In this document: one piece after another, positions 25,869 through 32,748 of the stretch
How the letters are laid out: every line of letters starts with the position of its first letter
Numbering within the stretch: the stretch's first letter is position 1
Assembly (NCBI GenBank): GCA_017478725.1
Contig: JAFVDD010000052.1
Location: 1-64,000 of the forward strand
DNA length: 64,000 nt
DNA from: Paludibacteraceae bacterium
GTDB lineage: Bacteria > Bacteroidota > Bacteroidia > Bacteroidales > Paludibacteraceae
Direction of reading: 5' to 3'
The notes under the pieces: model-generated
Seen by the model: only the letters and a program-made list of their open reading frames with translations
What the model was told of the DNA's origin: nothing
Databases searched by the model: none
Made by a program: the position numbers and the translations under genes

Positions 25869-26455
25869 AACTCTACTTTTGGAGCTGTTTTAGCAGTGGG
25901 TTCAGCCTCGAAGTACGGTTTCTTCTCAAAGCCGAACATAGAAGCGATTATATTACGCGGGAACTTGCGCAGGGAAGTGTTGTATGCGCGTGCCGAGTCA
26001 TTGAACAACTGACGAGCCACCGTAATACGGTTCTCCGTGCCCTCCAACTGTTGCTGGAGATCCAGGAAGTTCTGGTTGGCTTTGAGGTCAGGATAGTTCT
26101 CCGCTACAGCCAAGAGTCTTCCGAGCGCCTGGGTGAGTTCGCCCTGTGCCGACTGGTAAGCCGCCAGCTGCTGAGGAGTGGCATTGGCCGGGTCAATGGT
26201 GATTTGAGTGGCTTTGGCGCGTGCCTCGGTAACTTGATCCAAGGTCTCCTGCTCATGTTTGGCATAACCTTTGACTGTAGCCACCAGATTAGGCACAAGG
26301 TCGGCACGACGCTGATACTGGTTCTCTACTTGCGCCCATGAGGATTCGACTTCCTCCTGAGCGGAAACAAGGTCGTTGTACACTCCTACGCCCCAAAGTA
26401 CTACTACTGCCAGTACACACAGCACTGCAATAATCCATTTGATTGCTTTTTTCAT
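25865..26455 (-). CDS. lemA: LemA family protein
   Basis: 196 residues. One N-terminal membrane span (IIAVLCVLAVVVLWGVGV) and a helical bundle (WAQVENQYQRRADLVPNLVATVKGYAKHE; LKANQNFLDLQQQLEGTENRI; ARAYNTSLRKFPRNIIA). LemA proteins are envelope-anchored with poorly known roles and often sit next to TPM-domain proteins, as here. The stop overlaps the TTG start of hflX (TTGA). Confidence 0.94.
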   Translation of the reverse strand: MKKAIKWIIAVLCVLAVVVLWGVGVYNDLVSAQEEVESSWAQVENQYQRRADLVPNLVATVKGYAKHEQETLDQVTEARAKATQITIDPANATPQQLAAYQSAQGELTQALGRLLAVAENYPDLKANQNFLDLQQQLEGTENRITVARQLFNDSARAYNTSLRKFPRNIIASMFGFEKKPYFEAEPTAKTAPKVEF

Positions 26456-26476
26456 TGCTATAAAAATATTTATATC

Positions 26477-26517
26477 GTTATGTCGTCATGACGTCATGTC
26501 GATAGGGCGTCAGGGCG
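26477..26517. repeat. Family C word repeat
   Basis: TTATGTCGTCATGACGTCATGTCG words plus GGGCGTCAGGGCG between the TPM gene and lemA. Confidence 0.7.
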
Positions 26518-26525
26518 ATTTTTTC

Positions 26526-27461
26526 TTACCATTTGCCGCCGGCGCCGCCGCCGAAAGTGGATCCTCCTCCCCATGAACCTCCGCCCGAGAAGCCTCCGCC
26601 GAAGCCGCCCTTGCCCGAGCCGCCGGAAACGACCACAACGCGTGACTTGCGCGGGATAGTAAAGGGGAGCACGAACGTCTCGCCGCAGTGGCGGCATTTA
26701 TATGTCCTCTCGCCTTTGCCCTCGCGGGTATAGGAGGCGTATTGCAGGATTTTCTCACTGCCGGTAGGATAAGCCTTGCGTTTATGGCAATGCGGACAGC
26801 GTTTGACCGACGTAAACCACGCCATCACAAAGCAGAATACGGCTACGAGCAGAACGGACAGAAGGATAAGAATGATTTCGCTTGTAGCCAATTCATCCTC
26901 CTCGGCATACTGCCCGCGGTTGGTAACCGAGCGTGCATTTCTCAGTTCGTCGGGTGCGTCACCTTCGGTACAGGTTTCATAGATACGCAGTGCGCCGAGG
27001 CATAGTCCGCCTCCGTAATCACCGGCGCGGAAGGCAGGTATCATCGTTTCCCGGATGATGCGCGAACATTTGGCGTCAGGCAGGACACCTTCGATACCCA
27101 CTCCGGTCATGATACGGATGTCATGGCTCTCCTCGGCAAAGAGGATCAGGACTCCGGTATTCTTGCCTTCGCCGCCAATACCCCACCGCTGAAAGAGCTC
27201 GTAGGCAAAATCAAAGGCATCAGCGTCGCCTATACTCCCCAACGCTACCACCGCCATCTCGACCTCGGTTTGCCGGTACAGCATCGCCGCACAGCGGTTG
27301 AGATATACGACATCCGAGTCGGCAATCAGCCGGTCAGGGTTGGAGACGTAGTTCTCCTGCGCAAGTTTCTTGGGATCAGGAACCGTTTGCGGCGTGAAAA
27401 CAGCAGCCTGAACCGTCAGCGAACAGAGCAAAAGGATATATGTGTAAAGGCGTTTTACCAT
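26526..27461 (-). CDS. TPM-domain membrane protein with zinc-ribbon-like segment and Gly-rich tail
   Basis: 311 residues. Signal peptide (LYTYILLLCSLTVQAA), a periplasmic TPM (YgcG-like) domain at about 30-175 (DVVYLNRCAAMLYRQTEVEMAVV, GGEGKNTGVLILFAEESHDIRIMTGVGIEG), one membrane span near 205-225, a four-cysteine zinc-ribbon-like segment (CPHCHKRK ... CRHCGE) and a tail of SGGGSWGGGSTFGG repeats. The start at 27461 is supported because a longer frame (27473) would begin upstream of the predicted transcript start; the leader is then only ~6 bases. Together with LemA it probably forms an envelope unit. Confidence 0.9.
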   Translation of the reverse strand: MVKRLYTYILLLCSLTVQAAVFTPQTVPDPKKLAQENYVSNPDRLIADSDVVYLNRCAAMLYRQTEVEMAVVALGSIGDADAFDFAYELFQRWGIGGEGKNTGVLILFAEESHDIRIMTGVGIEGVLPDAKCSRIIRETMIPAFRAGDYGGGLCLGALRIYETCTEGDAPDELRNARSVTNRGQYAEEDELATSEIILILLSVLLVAVFCFVMAWFTSVKRCPHCHKRKAYPTGSEKILQYASYTREGKGERTYKCRHCGETFVLPFTIPRKSRVVVVSGGSGKGGFGGGFSGGGSWGGGSTFGGGAGGKW

Positions 27462-27470
27462 ATTTGGCGA

Positions 27471-27502
27471 CAAAGGTACGAAAAAAAAATGACATACACA
27501 AA
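27471..27502 (-). promoter_or_regulatory. Promoter of TPM-lemA-hflX
   Basis: Minus strand: TTTG 27499-27502 and TACCTTTG 27471-27478 with 20 bases between. The -33 box is the last part of the T-run of the rpsO terminator. Confidence 0.75.
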
Positions 27503-27529
27503 AAAAATCGCCCTTTTGGACGATTTTTT
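27501..27529 (-). terminator. rpsO terminator
   Basis: On the minus strand AAAAAATCGTCC-AAAA-GGGCGATTTTTTT is a compact hairpin with a T-run. The T-run merges with the -33 element of the next promoter. Confidence 0.85.
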
Positions 27530-27531
27530 AG

Positions 27532-27562
27532 ATTTCAGCTTCCTGCTTTCAGCCTTCGGCTT
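27532..27562. repeat. Family A-like word repeat after rpsO
   Basis: TTTCAGCTTCCTGCTTTCAG words overlapping the rpsO stop. Confidence 0.6.
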
Positions 27563-27830
27563 ACTTACGGATGTTGAGCTCTTTGATGATAGCACGATAG
27601 CGCTCGATGTCTTTGCGTTTGAGATAATCGAGCATGCTACGACGCTTACCTACCAATGCCGTCAAAGCGCGCTCGGTACCGAAGTCCTTGCGGTTGTTTT
27701 TGAGGTGCTCGGTGAGGTGGTTGATACGGAAAGTGAAGAGTGCGATCTGGCTCTCAGCGCTACCGGTGTTCTTGGCGTCTTTGCCGTACTGAGCGAAGAG
27801 CTCAGCTTTTTTCTCTGAAGTTAAATACAT
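27561..27830 (-). CDS. rpsO: 30S ribosomal protein S15
   Basis: 89 residues, the normal length. Binds 16S rRNA in the central domain. Typical features: FAQYGKDAKNTGSAESQIALFT, RINHLTEHLKNNRKDF, LTALVGKRRSMLDYLKRKD. Expressed alone from its own promoter with a leader of about 130 bases. The leader contains a TTTGAA/TTCAAA hairpin (27899-27920) and a family A repeat. S15 often regulates its own translation through its leader, but no known S15-binding structure can be assigned here by eye. Confidence 0.97.
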   Translation of the reverse strand: MYLTSEKKAELFAQYGKDAKNTGSAESQIALFTFRINHLTEHLKNNRKDFGTERALTALVGKRRSMLDYLKRKDIERYRAIIKELNIRK

Positions 27831-27841
27831 GATTTTTAAGT

Positions 27842-27871
27842 TTTCAGCCCTCAGCTATCCGCTGTCAGCTT
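27842..27871. repeat. Family A word repeat in the rpsO leader
   Basis: TTTCAGCCCTCAGCTATCCG words, 12 bases before the rpsO ATG on the minus strand. Confidence 0.7.
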
Positions 27872-27964
27872 TGTTAAACAATGGTGACTGAAGGAGAATT
27901 TGAAGACTCGAAGATTCAAATATCAACTTCGTCACATTTATGCCTTTTCACGCGAAAAAGCGTG

Positions 27965-27996
27965 CAAAGGTACTGCTTTTTTATGACATACGCAAA
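27965..27996 (-). promoter_or_regulatory. rpsO promoter
   Basis: Minus strand: TTTG 27993-27996 and TACCTTTG 27965-27972 with 20 bases between, in TTTGCGTATGTC context. Confidence 0.78.
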
Positions 27997-28012
27997 TAAA
28001 TCTGCGTTTTTT

Positions 28013-28933
28013 TTATTTTTTTATCTGAATAGGGTATGAGCCGATGAGGTTTCCGTCGCAAAAGAAATCAACGGTATAGAAGCCTTTGACTATTTCTGCA
28101 TCCACGGGGCAGTAGCATGTGCCATGGTATTCCTCACCCGTATATTCAAACTCCTGAGTAAGGGAATAGGGAATCCGTTCGTTCTCGAACTCAAAAGTCT
28201 GCGTGTTGTTATCCTCCGCCGCCTCAGCGCCTTCCTCGGCTTCGGCAGGAGCAGTATAGCCGAGCAATCCGCCTTGCGGATCACGAACCTGGACATAAAG
28301 ATTTTTCATACCCGGGGTACAGGTGATATTTTCCGCTATCGTGAAATCAAACTGCAGTTTGTGTGCCTGACTGACTATCTTGGTTTTGTGATCGCGTTTG
28401 TTGAGCAGCGTCAGCGTGCAAGAAGTCACTTTGAGCATAGCAGCGCGTGTGACTGTCTCGGTAAGGGCAGTGTTGGCTTGCTCAAGCTGGGTGTTCTGCT
28501 CGCGCATCTGGCGGTTCTCCGCCGTAACGCGGATATTCTCCTGCGTGAGGCGGGCATTGGTGGCATTGAGCGAGTCTATCTGGCGAACATAGTCCTTCAT
28601 TACCGTGCGGACGGTAGCCAGTTCTTTCTTGAGTTCGGCTATACGGCGGGCATTGGTAACCTTGGTAATACGCAGTTCCTCCAGCAGATCCTGTACGCGT
28701 TGCTGCTCACGGCTGAGGAGGTCCTGAAGGCTGTCATTCTTGATATCCAAAGTCTGATACCCGTCAAACTGGATAGCCAGATCTTCGTATTCCTCCTGCA
28801 GCTCTTCTTTCTCGATAGTCATCTGCTCAACGAGTTCGGTCATTTCCTTGTTTTGGTGGAAGAACAGGAACGCCAGCGCAGCGAGTGCAATAACCAGAAT
28901 GGCTACAATAACCCAAAATGTTTTCTTATTCAT
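28013..28933 (-). CDS. Single-span membrane protein with long coiled coil, unknown function
   Basis: 306 residues. An N-terminal membrane span (FWVIVAILVIALAALAFLFF) is followed by about 130 residues of coiled coil (EEYEDLAIQFDGYQTLDIKNDSLQDLL ... NARLTQENIRVTAENRQMREQ) and a C-terminal beta domain of ~130 residues (LTLLNKRDHKTKIVSQAHKLQFDFTIAEN; YTVDFFCDGNLIGSYPIQIKK). I have no function for it, though the layout suggests an inner-membrane anchored protein spanning the periplasm. It begins one base after the murF stop and is probably the last gene of that operon. Confidence 0.82.
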   Translation of the reverse strand: MNKKTFWVIVAILVIALAALAFLFFHQNKEMTELVEQMTIEKEELQEEYEDLAIQFDGYQTLDIKNDSLQDLLSREQQRVQDLLEELRITKVTNARRIAELKKELATVRTVMKDYVRQIDSLNATNARLTQENIRVTAENRQMREQNTQLEQANTALTETVTRAAMLKVTSCTLTLLNKRDHKTKIVSQAHKLQFDFTIAENITCTPGMKNLYVQVRDPQGGLLGYTAPAEAEEGAEAAEDNNTQTFEFENERIPYSLTQEFEYTGEEYHGTCYCPVDAEIVKGFYTVDFFCDGNLIGSYPIQIKK

Positions 28934-28934
28934 A

Positions 28935-30113
28935 TTATAAATACGGTATTACTTTCTCTAATTGGTTGGAACGTGAGCCTTTGAGCAGCACTTTAGCGCC
29001 GCTGACCGGATGAGCCTGCAGGTAGTCGCACAGGGCATCTACATTCGCAAGAACAGGGTATGGCGCGGTTGTGTCGCGATACTCATCTCCGACAAGCAGG
29101 ACAGTATCCGCTTTGCGCTCCAGCAACATATTCACGATGTTCTGGTGCTCAACGTGGCTGTATTCACCCAACTCGCGCATAGCGCCGAGTATATACGTGT
29201 TGCCTTTGAAGGAATTGATAGCGGCTGTCATGGAAGTGGGGTTGGCGTTATAGGCATCCACGACGACGGTGTTACGGCCTGTTTGGAGGAGTTGCGAGCG
29301 GTTGTTGGTAGGCACGTAGGCCAGGACGGCTGTCAGTGCATCCTCTTCGCTCACACCGAAATGCCTGCCCACACAAAGGGCAGCGGAGACATTTTCGGCA
29401 TTGTAAGCCCCCACCAGATGCGTGCCCTCCGGCATCGTACCGGTAGTGTAATCGACAATTGACAATTGACAATTGATATTTTTATTCCGGGCGTCTGCCA
29501 ACATTTTCTCCAGATAGGGGTTTCCGGCGTTGCGGAAGATGGTACCTCCGTGGGCTACGATCCAGTCGTAAAGTTCACGCTTGGTAGCCTGCACCCCTTC
29601 GAAAGAGCCGAAGCCCTGCAGGTGCGCCTTGCCCACATTCGTAATGAGGCCACAGGTAGGTTCGGCTATCTCCACCAACTCCCGGATATCACCCGGATGG
29701 CTGGCACCCATTTCGATGATTGCTATCTCGTGCGCACGCGTTAATTGTAATAAGGTAAGCGGCACGCCGAGCGAGTTGTTGTAATTGCCTTGGGTGTAGC
29801 ATACCTTATACCTCTTGCTGAGCACAGCGGCTGTCAGTTCCTTGGTAGTGGTCTTGCCGTTGGTTCCGGTGATGGCTATAACCGGAATATCCAGTTGTCT
29901 GCGCCATGCGCGTGCAAGGTCTTGGAGTTCAGCCAAGGCGTTCTCACCACAAATGACGTACCCGGCACCATCTTTTTTAGCCTGTTCGACGTAGTCGTTG
30001 CCGTCGAAATGCTCGCCCTTGAGCGCCACGAAAATACAGCCGGGAGTTACCTTCCGGCTGTCTGTAGTGACATTGAGGGATTCTTTATTTTTTATTAGGA
30101 AGTTCCAATCCAT
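28935..30113 (-). CDS. murF: UDP-N-acetylmuramoyl-tripeptide--D-alanyl-D-alanine ligase
   Basis: 392 residues, on the short side for the family. Adds D-Ala-D-Ala to complete the cytoplasmic peptidoglycan precursor. The N-terminal DSRKVTPGCIFVALKGEHFDGNDY, ATP loop ITGTNGKTTTKE, IIEMGASHPGDI and VVDAYNANPTSM are typical. Residues ~212-220 (NCQLSIVD) are encoded by a family B repeat (29454-29480), in a loop between the central-domain core and the TGTMPEGTHLVGAYNAEN stretch. It overlaps the MFS gene by 29 bases. Confidence 0.95.
   Translation of the reverse strand: MDWNFLIKNKESLNVTTDSRKVTPGCIFVALKGEHFDGNDYVEQAKKDGAGYVICGENALAELQDLARAWRRQLDIPVIAITGTNGKTTTKELTAAVLSKRYKVCYTQGNYNNSLGVPLTLLQLTRAHEIAIIEMGASHPGDIRELVEIAEPTCGLITNVGKAHLQGFGSFEGVQATKRELYDWIVAHGGTIFRNAGNPYLEKMLADARNKNINCQLSIVDYTTGTMPEGTHLVGAYNAENVSAALCVGRHFGVSEEDALTAVLAYVPTNNRSQLLQTGRNTVVVDAYNANPTSMTAAINSFKGNTYILGAMRELGEYSHVEHQNIVNMLLERKADTVLLVGDEYRDTTAPYPVLANVDALCDYLQAHPVSGAKVLLKGSRSNQLEKVIPYL
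29454..29480. repeat. Family B word repeat inside murF
   Basis: Three tandem ACAATTG words (GACAATTGACAATTG) in frame, read as NCQLSIV. Confidence 0.85.
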
Positions 30114-31455
30114 ATCCTTTGCGTTTATCTTCTACCTTGAGCGCGAGGCTGAGCAGGAAAGCCAGCACTCCGAAAGAAGCAAAGACAATCATGGGGACAA
30201 GGTATCCGTTGGTAGCCACGCGCAGTTTGCCGATAAGCAGCGGCACCAGGCACAAGCCGATATTCTGCACCCAGAAGATGAGGCAGTAGGCGGAGCCCAG
30301 CACTTTCTCATCGATGATTTTTGGCACGGATGGCCACATGGATGCGGGCACGAGCGAGAAACTGACGCCGAGCACCAAGATAGTAACCAGTGCAAGCGTC
30401 TTGGACGGATAAGCGGGCAGGAGGAACGCAAAGACACAGTGGCACACCGTCATGATCACCGCGCCCAGCAGCATCATTGAAGCGCCTTTGCCCTTATAAT
30501 CGATGAACGCTCCAAGGAAAGGCGTGAGTACCATTGCCAATATCGGGAACCACTTGAACAATCCTGCCGCCTCGGCATTGGAGATAGCGAGGGTTTCTTC
30601 GAGGAAGTTCGTTGCAAAACGCTGGAAGGGGAAAATAGCCGAATAGTAGAGCACGCAGAGGAGCGCTACGATCCAGAACATCTTCGAACGGAAGATCTGT
30701 CCGAGGTCCGAAATATGGAATTCGTCTTCAGGGTCTTTCTCCGCAGTAGTTTCGCCGATGGCCACAAGTTGCTTGTCAAACGTCTTGTCCATAATTGTGA
30801 AGACGAAGAAATTGAGCAATCCTACCACCAGCAGAAGAGCGGAGAACACAAACGGAGCGGCAACCGAGTTCACACCGTCCACTGCGAACTTCTGACTGAG
30901 AAGCGGCGAGAGCCACATGGCAGCGAAGACGCCGACGCGGGCGATTGCCATCTCCAGTCCCATAGCCAGCGCCATCTCTTTTCCTTTGAACCATTTGGCA
31001 AGTATCTTGCTGACCGTTGTTCCTGCCATCTCACAGCCGCAGCCGAAGATCATGAAACCGAACATCGCCAGTTTGGCGGAACCGGGCATAGATGTCCACC
31101 AGCCGTTGAGCCAGCCGGCAGTGTTCGCTTCCGCCCATGTCAAGCCGAAATACTTGATTCCGGCACCGATAACCATGAGGCTGGCGGAGAGCAGTCCGGT
31201 GAAACGGACACCCATCTTATCCAGGATAATTCCTGCCAGAATAAGGAATCCGAACACATTCAAAAGGTACTCGCCGGCAGCGTAGGTGCCGAATACGCCT
31301 TGATCCCAGCCGAGTGTGTCGTTGAGCAACGACGCCAAGGGCGAGAGTATATCCACGAACATATAGGCGAAGAACATCATCGACGCCACAAGGATAAGGA
31401 CCGTCCAACGCGCAGCAGCGCTGTCACGAAGGGTCTTTTGGAGTTTTTCTACCAT
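30085..31455 (-). CDS. MFS transporter
   Basis: 456 residues with about 12 membrane spans. The first span is VLILVASMMFFAYMFVDILS. Mid-protein KILAKWFKGKEMALAMGLEMAIARVG resembles the loop 4-5 signature of anion:cation-symporter and nitrate/nitrite-like MFS proteins. The substrate is unknown. The start at 31455 (MVEKLQKTLRDS) is preferred; the frame stays open to 31692, but that stretch covers repeat DNA and lies in antiphase to a better small ORF. The preceding 40-aa ORF overlaps it by 32 bases. Confidence 0.88.
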   Translation of the reverse strand: MVEKLQKTLRDSAAARWTVLILVASMMFFAYMFVDILSPLASLLNDTLGWDQGVFGTYAAGEYLLNVFGFLILAGIILDKMGVRFTGLLSASLMVIGAGIKYFGLTWAEANTAGWLNGWWTSMPGSAKLAMFGFMIFGCGCEMAGTTVSKILAKWFKGKEMALAMGLEMAIARVGVFAAMWLSPLLSQKFAVDGVNSVAAPFVFSALLLVVGLLNFFVFTIMDKTFDKQLVAIGETTAEKDPEDEFHISDLGQIFRSKMFWIVALLCVLYYSAIFPFQRFATNFLEETLAISNAEAAGLFKWFPILAMVLTPFLGAFIDYKGKGASMMLLGAVIMTVCHCVFAFLLPAYPSKTLALVTILVLGVSFSLVPASMWPSVPKIIDEKVLGSAYCLIFWVQNIGLCLVPLLIGKLRVATNGYLVPMIVFASFGVLAFLLSLALKVEDKRKGYGLELPNKK

Positions 31456-31546
31456 GATTGTAGGTGTATTTGGATTTTTTCTTGAGCCACTCTGCCTTCT
31501 TCTTCTCATACTCGGCATAGTGGGTTTCCAGATAACCGTCAGCCAT
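31424..31546 (-). CDS. Small ORF of 40 aa overlapping the MFS start
   Basis: ATG at 31546, TGA at 31424-31426. The product begins MADGYLETHYAEYEKKKAEW and continues with a Lys/Tyr-rich tail. I recall short Bacteroidales proteins opening MADNYLE with the same charged helix, but cannot confirm that here. It sits 33 bases after a skp stop, with a family B repeat directly before its ATG, and overlaps the MFS start, so it could act as a leader or a coupled partner of the transporter. Confidence 0.6.
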   Translation of the reverse strand: MADGYLETHYAEYEKKKAEWLKKKSKYTYNHGRKTPKDPS

Positions 31547-31550
31547 CGCA

Positions 31551-31581
31551 GTTGACAATTGATAGTTGACAGTTGATATTT
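31551..31581. repeat. Family B word repeat
   Basis: GTTGACAATTGATAGTTGAC words filling the gap between the skp-like gene and the 40-aa ORF. Confidence 0.75.
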
Positions 31582-32071
31582 ACTTGATGCCGAGTTCTTT
31601 CTTGACAGCCGGCATAGCGTCCTGGGCGTCAGGACCGATATGCACCATAGCAGCGGCATCGAAGATGTAGGTGTAACCCTCGCGTTCGCCAACGGCCTTG
31701 ATAGCCTTTGCCATGCGCTCGTGAACGGGCGTAAGGAGTTCCTGCTGTTTCTTCTGGATGTCCTGTTCGGCAGTCTGATAGAAGAGCTGGATGCGTTGCT
31801 GCATCTCCTGGAGTTCCTGCTGACGGATTTGCTTGACGGCGTCCGCCATCGTTGCTTCCTGTGCCTGGTAGTCCTGTGCTTTCTTTTGGATTTCCTCGTT
31901 CATCGAAGCCAGTTGTGCCTCATATTGACTTTGGATGGTATCCATTTTCAGACGGATTTGCGCTACTTCGGGCATTTGCGCGAAGAGTTCCTGAGTGTTG
32001 ACGTGTCCGAATTTCTGTGCGCTGAGAGCCATCGGGGCAATCAGCAGCATTGTGATGATAAGTTTTCTCAT
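31580..32071 (-). CDS. OmpH/Skp-family periplasmic chaperone (second copy)
   Basis: 163 residues. Signal peptide MRKLIITMLLIAPMALSAQ, then the Skp fold: FGHVNTQELFAQMPEV, a long charged coiled coil (QYEAQLASMNEEIQKKAQDYQ; QQELQEMQQRIQLFYQ) and GYTYIFDAAA. Skp proteins hold unfolded outer-membrane proteins for BamA. The start at 32071 is chosen because it begins a signal peptide; the frame is open to 32200 but that part is repeat DNA. It is paired with another skp-like gene downstream of bamA, as in Porphyromonas. Confidence 0.92.
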   Translation of the reverse strand: MRKLIITMLLIAPMALSAQKFGHVNTQELFAQMPEVAQIRLKMDTIQSQYEAQLASMNEEIQKKAQDYQAQEATMADAVKQIRQQELQEMQQRIQLFYQTAEQDIQKKQQELLTPVHERMAKAIKAVGEREGYTYIFDAAAMVHIGPDAQDAMPAVKKELGIK

Positions 32072-32084
32072 TTTAACGTATTGT

Positions 32085-32170
32085 TTTGATGTTATTTTAT
32101 TCCGAATTGATTCCGAATTGTTCCCGAATTGATCCCGAATTGATCCCGATTCGATTCTCTCTCGATAGTG
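32085..32170. repeat. CCCGAATTGAT word array between the two skp genes
   Basis: ATTCCGAATTGATTCCGAAT and CCCGAATTGATCCCGAATTG words fill the 125-base spacer and then decay to TCTCTCGATAG words. Related to the CCCGATA arrays at 45416-45485 and 63701-63783. No other feature is seen here. Confidence 0.75.
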
Positions 32171-32196
32171 TCTCGCCAGTCTGATTTTGCTATCTA

Positions 32197-32730
32197 TCAC
32201 TTGGCTCCGAGCTTCTGGAGCACCTGATCAGAGATGTCAAGTTTGGAGGACATATAGATGAGCGAGGGGTCCGAGGAGCGATCCTTGACGATGTCGATGC
32301 GTTTCTCGTCGGAGAGTTCCTGAATCGCGTTGTATATCTCGTCCTGAATCGGTTTGATAAGCGCTTCGCGTTTCTTGAACAGTTCTCCGTCCTGCCCGAA
32401 ATACTTGCGTTTGAGTTCCAAAACCTCCTGTTCTTTTTTCACGATTTCTTCCTCGCGCTGGCGGCGCATAGCCTCAGAGAGGAAGATTTGCTCAGTCTGA
32501 TAGTTGGTAGCCATGACGCGCGCTTCCTGCTGGGCCGTGTCCACCTCCTTCTGCCAGCGACGGGAGATGAGCGTGAGCTGCTCGTTCGCCTGCTCATACT
32601 GCGGCAGGTTCTTGAGTATATATTGCATATCAATATAGGCAATCGACTGATCTTTAGCAAAAGCCGTGCCAAAACAAAGTACGAGGGTACAAAGTACGAT
32701 GTACGATTTATGTACGAAGGACTTTTTCAT
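32197..32730 (-). CDS. OmpH/Skp-family periplasmic chaperone (first copy)
   Basis: 177 residues. Signal peptide (YIVLCTLVLCFGTAFAKD), then IAYIDMQYILKNLPQYEQANEQL, a long coiled coil (RRWQKEVDTAQQEARVMATNYQ; REEEIVKKEQEVLELKRKYF) and the family's C-terminal DEKRIDIVKDRSSDPSLIY. It lies 18 bases after bamA. The signal peptide region is built from TCGTACTTTGTAC-like words, another example of a repeat inside a signal sequence. Confidence 0.93.
   Translation of the reverse strand: MKKSFVHKSYIVLCTLVLCFGTAFAKDQSIAYIDMQYILKNLPQYEQANEQLTLISRRWQKEVDTAQQEARVMATNYQTEQIFLSEAMRRQREEEIVKKEQEVLELKRKYFGQDGELFKKREALIKPIQDEIYNAIQELSDEKRIDIVKDRSSDPSLIYMSSKLDISDQVLQKLGAK
32676..32722. repeat. Word repeat (GTACAAAGTACGA) in the signal peptide of the first skp gene
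   Basis: AAGTACGAGGGTACAAAGTA followed by CGATGTACGATTTATGTACG: stuttering GTACGA/GTACAAA words in frame over codons ~4-18. Confidence 0.65.
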
Positions 32731-32748
32731 TTTTCAATTTACATTTTA

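Noticed and set aside
30085..31692. Longer MFS transporter starting at 31692
   Set aside because: The extra 79 residues are Arg/Ser-rich, cross a repeat and a better small ORF in another frame, and precede the normal family N-terminus.
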